The notes beneath the pieces were generated by a model, which was not told the DNA's origin, made no database searches, and saw only the letters and a program-made list of their open reading frames with translations. The translations under genes were made by a program, and so were the position numbers. A stretch of DNA of 24,455 nucleotides, from positions 1 through 24,455 of IMG/VR virus record IMGVR_UViG_3300000230_000008, one strand, 5' to 3'. This document shows positions 7,339 to 13,808 of this stretch, in pieces. Source of the stretch: a virus. The stretch's first letter is position 1, and each line of letters starts with the position of its first letter.

Positions 7339-8352
7339 TTATGCAGGTCCTATACCCATAGCGAAAATTATATATTTTTCACACTCCGCTTTAAGCATGT
7401 GCTGTCCCTCGTTATCATCAAAAAATATTTTAATATTTCCCTCTTTATCTGCACACTTGCAAAACATGGAAATATATTTGACCATAAACTTTATGCTTTT
7501 CCTTATAGTATTTTGTGTATATTTTACAGGGATAGAGGTTTTAAATTTATTTTGGCTCGAACCTTCTGATTGAATAGTCAATTCATCTTTGCCAAATCCT
7601 AGCTCCATTTTATCAAAAATCAAAGAGCATTGCTTAAATTTCTCCTCCAATTCTTTAGCGTTACAAGTGAAACTATTGCTCAAAAACTGCTTTGACAGCA
7701 TTAGCAATGTATTGGCAGGGTAAGTGCCTTCAAGAAGTCTTTTCGTTGCTAAAGTTCTCTTATCTTTACTGACTATTGACTGGCTGTTTTTACCAATATA
7801 CCAGTTACCGTCTGGGAACTTGTCGGGATATTTCAAGATGTTATCCCCAAAGTTTTCACTTAAATTATTGACTATGCAAATACATCCATCACAACTCAGC
7901 AATTTATCTTGAGTTATTGCAAATCCATTCATAGGCAAATGAGAATCTAATATAAATAAATCCTTTGTTTCAAGCAATAACGCTTCTTTGAAGTCAAATT
8001 TAAAGTCGCATGCCGAGTTGAAGGTATGGGCAAATTCTGTACAAGTTAAATTTGTTTTATCTTCAGAAATTTTTATCCTGTTGTCCTTTTTAGTAATTGT
8101 TATTTCCTTTTGGAAAAGTTCACAAACTTTCAAAAAGTCTTTCCAATTCAAGCACACTCCGGGCACTGCCAAAGCTTTGTGGTTGTCTAAAACAACTCGA
8201 GCATAATCATTGCCATTCGACATCATAACTTGGGTTAATTCAAGCCCTAATGGTCTTATGCTAACAGCAAGTCCGTCTTTTTGCAGGGCTTCTTTGGCTA
8301 ATTTGTCAAAGCAATTCTTTTTTATCTTTTTTAAGTCTGAAATCTTTATCAT
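7339..8352 (-). CDS. Divergent sliding clamp (DNA polymerase III beta-like)
   Basis: This 337-residue protein has the length and general pattern of a beta sliding clamp, a ring that tethers DNA polymerase to DNA. Supporting signs are a first module with alternating strands (DGLAVSIRPLGLELTQV), central LEGTYPANTLLMLSK, matching the clamp's Phe/Tyr-Pro segment in the second domain, and a C-terminus built like clamp domain 3 (KFMVKYISMFCKCAD, IKIFFDDNEGQHML, then YIIFAMGIGPA, where bacterial clamps end in VMPM). The start is ATG at 8352 with AAAGGTG upstream. A longer frame would run back through the tRNA-like element and is rejected. It is strongly diverged, so the call rests on overall pattern. 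Confidence 0.6.
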   Translation of the reverse strand: MIKISDLKKIKKNCFDKLAKEALQKDGLAVSIRPLGLELTQVMMSNGNDYARVVLDNHKALAVPGVCLNWKDFLKVCELFQKEITITKKDNRIKISEDKTNLTCTEFAHTFNSACDFKFDFKEALLLETKDLFILDSHLPMNGFAITQDKLLSCDGCICIVNNLSENFGDNILKYPDKFPDGNWYIGKNSQSIVSKDKRTLATKRLLEGTYPANTLLMLSKQFLSNSFTCNAKELEEKFKQCSLIFDKMELGFGKDELTIQSEGSSQNKFKTSIPVKYTQNTIRKSIKFMVKYISMFCKCADKEGNIKIFFDDNEGQHMLKAECEKYIIFAMGIGPA

Positions 8353-8391
8353 TTTTGCACCTTTAGATTTATTATTTTTATTAAGTTTTAA

Positions 8392-8473
8392 GAGATGAGG
8401 CCGAACTCGAACCGGCAACCTATGTGTTTATATTATCGCATGCTCACTGCTCTAACCGTTGAGCTACTCATCT
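8392..8473 (-). tRNA. tRNA-like element with aberrant anticodon arm (possible tRNA pseudogene)
   Basis: Read on the minus strand, this 82-base element has three canonical tRNA parts: a 7-bp acceptor (AGATGAG with CTCATCT), bases TA, a D arm (GCTC, loop AACGGTTA, GAGC), and a T arm (GCCGG, TTCGAGT, TCGGC) preceded by a normal AGGTT variable loop. The CCA end is not encoded. Between D arm and variable loop there are 26 bases instead of 17, and they do not form a 5-bp stem with a 7-base loop, so no anticodon can be assigned. The best partial pairing is GTG with CAC. It may be a decayed tRNA, a tRNA with a short insertion, or a tRNA mimic. It lies in the leader of the sliding-clamp gene. Confidence 0.55.
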
Positions 8474-8495
8474 CCTAAATCTTAAATCTTATTAA

Positions 8496-9029
8496 CTATT
8501 TAGGGGTTTTATATCTAGCTACTATTGTCTTAAACCAATCCTTCAATTCATCCTCATTATAGCCTTCGGGAAGGCCAGTTGCAGCAAACTCGACTTGACT
8601 GTTCTCACGGAGTGGAGCATAACTGAATAAACCTGTACCCATTTGAGCTATGGTTCTGGCTTCTCCATCTCTACTTTCATAATGACGGTTTATCATGCCT
8701 ATCATCAAAGTTTTGGCTTCAAAATCATTAGAGTCTTGGAAATTAGGAATGCCTGAAGCTCTTGCTATGCCATTTACTGCATTCATGTGGAAGCTAGTAT
8801 CAAAATAATATTCTTGCTCAACAACTATTTTGCCTTGAGTTTTATCGGGAAATGGAACTTCCTGTAAGGTTTTGAATGTTAACGCTAAAGTTTGCCTTAC
8901 CGTTACTACTCCATCTTTTTCCATTTTTTTGTCAAAAAGTTTGCTCATTGCTATTACGACAGGATAAAATCCATCATAAATTTCTTTTGTTGTAACTTCG
9001 GGCTGCACCCAATTTTTCATGTTAGCCAT
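8496..9029 (-). CDS. Unknown 177-aa protein, first gene of the P2 unit
   Basis: This protein is not recognised. It is acidic to neutral, with no signal peptide or membrane segment, and contains a likely beta-rich central part (QGKIVVEQEYYFDTSF) and an acidic region before the C-terminus (EGYNEDELKDWF). The start ATG at 9029 has a strong AAGGAGG 5 bases upstream, and promoter P2 lies 40-70 bases upstream, so it is likely well expressed. It precedes the tRNA-like element and the sliding-clamp gene. Its place suggests a replication accessory or single-strand-binding role, but nothing in the sequence shows this. Confidence 0.6.
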   Translation of the reverse strand: MANMKNWVQPEVTTKEIYDGFYPVVIAMSKLFDKKMEKDGVVTVRQTLALTFKTLQEVPFPDKTQGKIVVEQEYYFDTSFHMNAVNGIARASGIPNFQDSNDFEAKTLMIGMINRHYESRDGEARTIAQMGTGLFSYAPLRENSQVEFAATGLPEGYNEDELKDWFKTIVARYKTPK

Positions 9030-9068
9030 ATTGGCCTCCTTCTTTTTTGCATCTTTACTATGTAATAC

Positions 9069-9101
9069 TATTATAACGCAAAATAATTAATCTCGTGGAC
9101 T
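9069..9101 (-). promoter_or_regulatory. Minus-strand promoter P2, TCCACGAGA type
   Basis: On the minus strand AGTCCACGAGA (9101-9091) is followed after TCCAC by 19 bases and TATAAT (9075-9070), within GTTATAATA. The box starts immediately after the TAA stop of the deoxyribosyltransferase-like gene. The leader contains TAAAGATGCAAAAAAG, close to the leaders after P4 and P5. It should drive the 8496-9029 gene, the tRNA-like element, the clamp, the DUF5664-type gene, the MT-A70 methyltransferase and the helicase. Confidence 0.7.
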
Positions 9102-9102
9102 T

Positions 9103-9459
9103 TTAATTATTCAAACACAATTCTCCGATAATCAATGCCTCAAGTCCATAATAAACAGGAATATCTCTCTCTCTGGCAAATTTTATTTCCGCTAAAACTC
9201 CTTTGCTTTTCTGATAGTCAGGCAATACGACCATGCAGTCGCAAACCGCTAACCATTGCAAGTCATGCTCATAATAGGTTTCTGCGTCTATATGGAGGGT
9301 ATCTTGAACCATATTGTATTGGTAATCAAGATGTGGGACGTACGGTGAAAATCCCAAGTTAAGCAATTTCGCCCCCATGACTATTCCATTTCTTAAGTTC
9401 CTTAAGGACTGCTCAGTCTTGCCTGAACTAATAGGCCCTGCTACATAAACTTTTTTCAT
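9103..9459 (-). CDS. Nucleoside 2-deoxyribosyltransferase-like protein (DUF4406-like)
   Basis: This 118-residue protein has the small Rossmann-like fold of nucleoside 2-deoxyribosyltransferases and DUF4406 proteins. Features are KVYVAGPISSG at residues 3-13, NLRNGIVMGAKLLNLGFSPY, VPHLDY, a YYEHDLQWLAVCDCMVVLPD stretch with the acidic residue expected at the active site, and SKGVLAEIKFARERDIPVYY. These enzymes swap bases on deoxynucleosides or cut the glycosidic bond. The start ATG at 9459 overlaps the MazG-like stop (ATGA). Position after MazG and two genes from VRR-NUC suggests nucleotide salvage or supply of a modified base; the exact substrate is unknown. Confidence 0.75.
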   Translation of the reverse strand: MKKVYVAGPISSGKTEQSLRNLRNGIVMGAKLLNLGFSPYVPHLDYQYNMVQDTLHIDAETYYEHDLQWLAVCDCMVVLPDYQKSKGVLAEIKFARERDIPVYYGLEALIIGELCLNN

Positions 9460-9767
9460 TCTGCACCTTCTTTCTTCGTTTTCTCTAATTGGTTTAATCT
9501 TAATTTAAGTCTTGTCATTTTGTTGTGAATATTCTTTTTTGTCTCTCCGCCCTGCGGGTCGAACATCATCTCTAATTGGCTAAGCATAATGAACACATCC
9601 GCAACCTCTTCACAAATATGTCTTTCGTTATTACCACCTCGAGCGTTTTTTATTAGTTCTTTTATCAGCTCCGCCATCTCCTCGATAGCGATAGCAACCT
9701 GCATACCTTGTCCACATGTCCCGACTGCTCTCTTTAGTATTGGCTTTTGCTCATTCGTTATTTTCAT
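9456..9767 (-). CDS. MazG-like nucleotide pyrophosphohydrolase
   Basis: This 103-residue protein is a likely member of the all-alpha NTP pyrophosphohydrolase superfamily, which hydrolyses (d)NTPs to monophosphates. The metal-binding pattern is EEMAELIKEL (Glu-Glu-x-x-Glu, residues about 28-37) followed by CEEVADVFIML (Glu-x-x-Asp, about 52-62), as in MazG and dUTPase-like members. A basic C-terminal helix follows. The start ATG at 9767 lies 17 bases inside the VRR-NUC gene, and the stop overlaps the next start. In phages such enzymes balance nucleotide pools or lower (p)ppGpp-type signals; the substrate here is not determinable. Confidence 0.8.
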   Translation of the reverse strand: MKITNEQKPILKRAVGTCGQGMQVAIAIEEMAELIKELIKNARGGNNERHICEEVADVFIMLSQLEMMFDPQGGETKKNIHNKMTRLKLRLNQLEKTKKEGAE

Positions 9768-10257
9768 TTTCTATCTCTTTTTTTCTATTTAAAATAAATT
9801 TTCTGACAGAGATGTAATCTCTATTTTCTTTTTGTTCTGAACCTTCAAAAAAAGCTCTTATTTTAGCTATGGCATCAATACTATTTTTACTCACTTCAAC
9901 CGTAAACCCCAAGCTTCTGAGCCAATCATGACAAGCAAGTTGTAAATCGCTCGGCTTATTGCCTTTAACTTTATTTTCCATAAATAGGATTTTTTCTCTC
10001 GAGGAGGTATTCCCGACGATAAGTAAATCTGGGAATCCCGAATGTAAACCTTCTTTCTTCAGCAATGCAATTTGTTTTGCGTTCATTGCTTTTAGCCTTG
10101 CCAACGAAAGCCCATTTTCTTTAAAAATTGACATGGCAGCGTTTAGATTTATGCCATTAACTACCGCCACAGGAATTAGTCCATTTTGCAAGCACCAAGA
10201 GCAAATATGAGCTTGAGCCTCATCTTCATTGGCTTTTTTTATTGCTTTAATTGCCAT
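9751..10257 (-). CDS. VRR-NUC domain nuclease
   Basis: This 168-residue protein carries a VRR-NUC (PD-(D/E)XK) nuclease domain in its second half: GLHSGFPDLLIVG (the catalytic Asp), KILFMENKVKG (Glu-x-Lys), then SDLQLACHDWLRSLGFTVEV with the conserved Gln. The N-terminal 70 residues are helical with a Cys pair (ICSWC). VRR-NUC proteins act as structure-specific or junction nucleases in phages. The start ATG at 10257 has GAGGGG upstream and lies inside the end of the 77-aa gene. The domain normally occurs alone in phages at this size, so the protein is probably complete. Confidence 0.85.
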   Translation of the reverse strand: MAIKAIKKANEDEAQAHICSWCLQNGLIPVAVVNGINLNAAMSIFKENGLSLARLKAMNAKQIALLKKEGLHSGFPDLLIVGNTSSREKILFMENKVKGNKPSDLQLACHDWLRSLGFTVEVSKNSIDAIAKIRAFFEGSEQKENRDYISVRKFILNRKKEIENENNE

Positions 10258-10480
10258 CTTCCAACCCCTCGATTTCTTTCAAAAACTCCTCAAGCCTTTT
10301 GGCTTGACATGTTTTACAATCGACATGTCCTTTTATTCCGCAATCCCCATTGGGGTCGTCGTCCCCTTCTGTCTTTAAGCAATAAAGCATGTTCTCCATA
10401 ATTAATTTAGCAAGCTCTAATTGCTTTTTTAGTTTTTTATTCTCAGACTCAAGCCTGTTTACATCGTCTATTGATAACAT
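10247..10480 (-). CDS. Unknown coiled-coil/Cys-pair protein
   Basis: This 77-residue protein is not recognised. An N-terminal Leu-heptad helix (residues 1-35) is followed by a segment with CLK, CGIKGHVDCKTC, where three to four Cys and one His could bind zinc, and then an acidic tail. The start ATG at 10480 has AGGAGG 7 bases upstream. It overlaps the VRR-NUC start by 11 bases, so the two are co-translated. Confidence 0.6.
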   Translation of the reverse strand: MLSIDDVNRLESENKKLKKQLELAKLIMENMLYCLKTEGDDDPNGDCGIKGHVDCKTCQAKRLEEFLKEIEGLEDGN

Positions 10481-10491
10481 TTTTAATCCTC

Positions 10492-11088
10492 CTAATTAAA
10501 CCATTTCAAAATAGTATCACCTTTATATCCTTTTTCCCACACAAACCATGCGTAAGCTGCGGCACTAGCTTTGGCACAGGCTTCAAAATCTCCGCTCTTT
10601 GCACAATTAAGCCTCGAGCTAGTAACATAAACCAACTTGGGAGGGATTTTTTCAAACATTTTTTTTCTAGCCTTCCCCTCTAAAAACGTCAGCTTTAAGA
10701 ACATGCAAACTTTTCTGCCTTCTGGAATTATATCTAAAGCCTTGGCTACAAACTCTCGAGCATATTTATATGGCGGGGTCGTCACGATGTCGCCTTCCCA
10801 ACTCCACTCTTGTTCTAAAAAATCACAGTCCCCAACTCCATAACCCCTGTAAATCAGGTCGGTAGCAGAGCCAAGTTTGCCATTTTTTGCAAAAACATCT
10901 GCTAAATGTCCACCGCCACAAGCACATTCCCAAATATTACCTAGACTTGGCTCAAGCTTTAAAAGCTCTTCCCCCGCTAGAGGCTCTGTTGCATAATAGT
11001 CATTCTCTTCCCTTTCTCCATCTGAGTGGTTGCTAGCTCCTAAGGCTATGAATGGTGATGTTTTATTTCCTGTCCAATCTTTGCTCAT
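10492..11088 (-). CDS. DNA adenine methyltransferase-like protein
   Basis: This 198-residue protein is probably an S-adenosylmethionine-dependent DNA methyltransferase. DYYATEPLAGEELL is the usual leader of this phage family, followed by the cofactor motif WECACGGGHLADVF (about residues 53-66) and the catalytic motif TTPPYKYA (about 107-114), an NPPY-type site in which Asn is replaced by Thr. LKLTFLEG and SSRLNC follow. The start is ATG at 11088, since GGAGG lies 7 bases upstream; the in-frame TTG at 11094 is too close to that site. It is one of three different methyltransferases in the window. The Thr at motif IV is unusual and may change activity. Confidence 0.75.
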   Translation of the reverse strand: MSKDWTGNKTSPFIALGASNHSDGEREENDYYATEPLAGEELLKLEPSLGNIWECACGGGHLADVFAKNGKLGSATDLIYRGYGVGDCDFLEQEWSWEGDIVTTPPYKYAREFVAKALDIIPEGRKVCMFLKLTFLEGKARKKMFEKIPPKLVYVTSSRLNCAKSGDFEACAKASAAAYAWFVWEKGYKGDTILKWFN

Positions 11089-11090
11089 TT

Positions 11091-12449
11091 TCAATCCTCC
11101 CCAAATGCAAAATTTTCAGCTATCCAAACGTAAAATTGATTTTTTTCTAAAATATACTTACTGGAATTAGCTTCGCCAAAATCGTTACGCAACTCTCTAA
11201 ACCAAGCGTTAAACTTACTGCCAAAGCACATTTTATTCCGCCAGCAAAAATCTTTAACAAGAGCAATGGGTACCTTTTTCTTGGTTTTATTTTTTTCTAA
11301 ATATTCCCGAACAAAAACGCAAATTCTATCGTAATTTGTAGTATCCTCTTTGATTACATCCATGCTCAATGCTTTTATGTCTTTATACACTTGCATCATG
11401 TAATCCCAATGCTTTACTTGTATTTGACTATCTCCTGTCCAAGCTGCTAAAGCGGTACAAAACGTTAAGAGCAAAAACTCCGTAGGTATGTCAATATTTG
11501 TTCCCCATATACCTTCTTTTTCCAATATGTCTTTGACCTCTTGTGTAAAAGTCATTTCTAATCCTCTCGGCAAGTTGTCCACCATGCTAGTTGCTATCTT
11601 CTTAAAATTGGTTATGTCAGGCTTATAAAATTTCCTGCTCGTCTTAAGCGGGTCAATGGGTGGGCAATTAACAAAAAGCAATCTACGAGCAAATCCCCCC
11701 TCGAAACTGCTTTCATACCTTTGCTGAACATGGTAATCTTTTAAGAACTCAGCAGTAGAAGCAAAGATGAAATTAGCACCAACTCCTGATTGACTTGAAA
11801 TGCCTTCGTTTTTTGAAGCCTTAGACTGCCCCATTCCGCAATAGCCATCAAAAAGCTGATTAATAGCCCCTACAAACTCCTTTGAGCTTACAGAAGGGTT
11901 TTTACTGAAAGCTTCTTTAAAAATTCTATCCCCCGCCTCGTCGATGTTAAACAAAATATTATTTACTGAATATTTTTTTGACTTAGCATAAGCATCGCAA
12001 AGATTTTTTGCGGTAGTGGTATCTTCAAAAATTTCTACAACAGAATTGCCATGCTCAAGGTAGAAATCGTCAATTTCTTTTTTTTGTTCATTAGTTAAAG
12101 GAATCATGGCTCTTTCGTATCTGCCAATTTTCATTTCCCTTGATTCTTCAAATCTCCGGCTTCTCTCTTCTTCGACTTTGGAGAAAATTTCTCGAAAAAT
12201 CTTTAAAGACAAACTTTTTCCTGTTCCTTTTTGGCAAAGTATTATACACCCGCTATTGAGCCTCATGGTCATCCCTAAAAACTCATTATGATATTTTACA
12301 TCATAAGTATTAACGCAATACATCCAATAGGTCAAAAGCAATATTTTTAAGCAAACAGGAGGTAAGTCAATTCCTCTTACCTTCGAAACCTCATTCACTA
12401 TTTCATCAATCAGCTCTAAATTAGCGATGGAACACCTCCCATACTTCAT
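11091..12449 (-). CDS. P-loop replication ATPase, DUF3987-like
   Basis: This is an ATPase of about 452 residues. Walker A is CQKGTGKSLSL (about residues 72-82) and Walker B is ILFNIDEAGD (about 165). A sensor-like segment FIFASTAEF and the arginine-bearing FEGGFARRLLFV follow, the arrangement found in DUF3987 proteins and related phage helicase ATPases. The C-terminal 120 residues look like a winged-helix module. It may unwind DNA at the origin. Start choice is uncertain: ATG at 12449 or TTG at 12461 both lack a good ribosome site and both lie inside the end of the homing-endonuclease-like gene, so translation is probably coupled to it or the N-terminus was altered by that insertion. Confidence 0.65.
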   Translation of the reverse strand: MKYGRCSIANLELIDEIVNEVSKVRGIDLPPVCLKILLLTYWMYCVNTYDVKYHNEFLGMTMRLNSGCIILCQKGTGKSLSLKIFREIFSKVEEERSRRFEESREMKIGRYERAMIPLTNEQKKEIDDFYLEHGNSVVEIFEDTTTAKNLCDAYAKSKKYSVNNILFNIDEAGDRIFKEAFSKNPSVSSKEFVGAINQLFDGYCGMGQSKASKNEGISSQSGVGANFIFASTAEFLKDYHVQQRYESSFEGGFARRLLFVNCPPIDPLKTSRKFYKPDITNFKKIATSMVDNLPRGLEMTFTQEVKDILEKEGIWGTNIDIPTEFLLLTFCTALAAWTGDSQIQVKHWDYMMQVYKDIKALSMDVIKEDTTNYDRICVFVREYLEKNKTKKKVPIALVKDFCWRNKMCFGSKFNAWFRELRNDFGEANSSKYILEKNQFYVWIAENFAFGED

Positions 12450-13053
12450 CAATGCGTTCAAAAACTTTTTCTTTGGCTATATTTTTTATCATGCAATATT
12501 CGACAAGATTTTTTAGCAAAAAGCTGAATTTATCTTTCATATTATTAGTCCTGTTGTTTGTTTGAGTTTTTTTATCTGTCCAACGACAATTCTCTGGGCA
12601 ATAATTCCCGTTCACGTTAATTCTATCAATGCTTAACTTGTTTATCCCCTTCTCATCTAAATCTTCCTTGTAGCCATTTGATAAAGCCCACTTCTTGAAA
12701 TTTAAAAACCCGTCAGATTTATTTTTCCATTCATCGCAAATTGTTATTCCTCTGCCTCCGTATTGCTCATAATTGATAGCCTTTTTGCTATAACACCTCA
12801 TATTCATGCTTCGCAGAACATTGTACAACCTAGTGCCTGATGAATAATGCCTTCTGAGTCCATCAGTCCCATAGCAGCCACAACTTATCATAGGTCGCCT
12901 TGACCTTGTTAAGTTGGTGCCAGAAGTTATAATTACGTTCCCGCATTCGCAAATACATTCCCAGCTTGAAGTCTTATTTGTTGCTATGTGCGAAAACTTC
13001 AGGACTAATAATTTTCCATATTTTTTGCCGACTAAATCTAATATTTTTGACAC
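12421..13053 (-). CDS. Homing-endonuclease-like protein (zinc motif plus SIDRI/NCRW domain)
   Basis: This protein of 210 residues belongs to a widespread phage family often labelled HNH-like or AP2-domain. The N-terminal part has GKKYGKLLVL and CECG followed by SCGC, a zinc-binding module. The second half has YNVLRSMNMRCY, YGGRGI, CDEW, then KLSIDRINVNGNYCPENCRW, a site with the Asp, Asn and His-like residues of such nucleases, and TNNRTNN. Start: GTG at 13053 is preferred because GGAG lies 6 bases upstream, while the ATG at 13104 has AAGGG only one base away. It overlaps the start of the ATPase gene by about 29 bases, as expected of an inserted mobile gene. Confidence 0.75.
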   Translation of the reverse strand: MSKILDLVGKKYGKLLVLKFSHIATNKTSSWECICECGNVIITSGTNLTRSRRPMISCGCYGTDGLRRHYSSGTRLYNVLRSMNMRCYSKKAINYEQYGGRGITICDEWKNKSDGFLNFKKWALSNGYKEDLDEKGINKLSIDRINVNGNYCPENCRWTDKKTQTNNRTNNMKDKFSFLLKNLVEYCMIKNIAKEKVFERIDEVWEVFHR

Positions 13054-13061
13054 TTTTCGCT

Positions 13062-13082
13062 CCGTCTTTCCCCGAAGGGCGG
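13062..13082 (-). promoter_or_regulatory. UUCG-capped hairpin overlapping the ribosome site
   Basis: In the minus-strand leader, CCC-UUCG-GGG forms a stable tetraloop hairpin, with an outer CCG/CGG pairing across an AAAGA bulge. Its 3' side overlaps the first bases of the GGAG ribosome site used by the GTG start at 13053. It could restrain translation of the homing-endonuclease-like gene. No run of T follows, so it is not a simple terminator. Confidence 0.4.
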
Positions 13083-13137
13083 GCATGGATTGGTGCAAAC
13101 CCATACCCTTATTTTTTTCTGCACCGAAATTATTTTT

Positions 13138-13170
13138 TATTATAACACTATTTTTTTGTTCTCGTGGATT
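13138..13170 (-). promoter_or_regulatory. Minus-strand promoter P3, TCCACGAGA type
   Basis: On the minus strand AATCCACGAGA lies 19 bases (from TCCAC) before TATAAT (13144-13139), within GTTATAATA. It begins directly after the stop of the secreted-protein gene. The leader of about 85 bases contains GGTGCAGAAAAAAATAAGG and the UUCG hairpin. It should drive the homing-endonuclease-like gene, the ATPase, the second methyltransferase, VRR-NUC, MazG and the deoxyribosyltransferase-like gene. Confidence 0.7.
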
Positions 13171-13479
13171 TTAGTTCTCGTAAAATTTCACGGTAGCTTC
13201 CATGTTTATCCTATTAACCTCTTCTATCATTTCTTTTTTATTGTACTTTATGTTGAATGGATAAAAAAGCAAATCCAGCCAAATAAGTTTATATTGCTTA
13301 GTGTAGATACATCCTAAGGGTAAGTTTGCAAACCTTTTAGCTTTTTGAACGCTTTTAACTTCGACAGGAGTTAGCCCTGACTTAATCAAGGCTTGGTATT
13401 TTTCTTCGATACTATCCAAGGCATAAGCTTGGCTCATAGCCATAAAAAATAGTATAAGACATAAAGATATTTTTTTCAT
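13171..13479 (-). CDS. Small secreted protein with signal peptide
   Basis: This 102-residue protein has a clear signal peptide: MKK, a hydrophobic core (LCLILFFMAM), then SQAYA with probable cleavage before LDS at about residue 20. The mature part of about 80 residues has one Cys and a basic, Tyr-rich middle, ending in ATVKFYEN. The start is ATG at 13479 because AGAGGT lies 7 bases upstream; the ATG at 13497 precedes that site. An exported protein is out of place among replication genes and may alter the host envelope, for example in superinfection exclusion, but this is inference. It lies just before promoter P3. Confidence 0.65.
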   Translation of the reverse strand: MKKISLCLILFFMAMSQAYALDSIEEKYQALIKSGLTPVEVKSVQKAKRFANLPLGCIYTKQYKLIWLDLLFYPFNIKYNKKEMIEEVNRINMEATVKFYEN

Positions 13480-13493
13480 TTTTTGAACCTCTT

Positions 13494-13805
13494 TCATTTT
13501 TTTCTTTTTTTCATAAATTTATAGTCGTTACTTGTTTTTTCTTCTTGGGTTTTATGCCAGCTTTCACGTTTGCCAATAGGGTTGAAGGTTACTATTTTGT
13601 CCTCAATCACTACTGCTTGAATAAGCTTGCCATAGTATCTTAAATTGTACTGCTTACCAGGTCCTTCAAGCCCTAAAATATTTTTTGGTTTTTTAATTTC
13701 TTTGGCTTCACCTTCAAAAATTTTATTGAGAATTATTCTCAAATCTTCAAAGTCTAAAGCCATCTTATAACGGTCCCATGCTTGCTCGATAGCATGTCTT
13801 GTCAT
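13494..13805 (-). CDS. Unknown protein, possibly DUF4258-like
   Basis: This 103-residue basic protein has a helix RHAIEQAWDRYKM at the N-terminus followed by a beta pattern with YNLRYYGKLIQAVVIEDKIVTFNP. A His-rich first helix, then a strand with VVIEDKIVTF, resembles the small DUF4258/BrnT-type RNase-like fold, but the match is weak. The tail is Lys-rich. The start ATG at 13805 has GGAGGG 6 bases upstream, overlapping the stop of the HTH gene. The stop overlaps the region before the secreted-protein start, so these genes form one unit. Confidence 0.55.
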   Translation of the reverse strand: MTRHAIEQAWDRYKMALDFEDLRIILNKIFEGEAKEIKKPKNILGLEGPGKQYNLRYYGKLIQAVVIEDKIVTFNPIGKRESWHKTQEEKTSNDYKFMKKRKK

Positions 13806-13808
13806 GTT

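Noticed and set aside
8353-8418. N-terminal extension of the sliding-clamp frame
   Set aside because: It runs through the T arm of the tRNA-like element, and ATG 8352 has its own ribosome site.
13050-13104. HEARO/omega-RNA-like element before the homing-endonuclease-like gene
   Set aside because: There is only one short hairpin and no long structured RNA, and the protein lacks IscB features.
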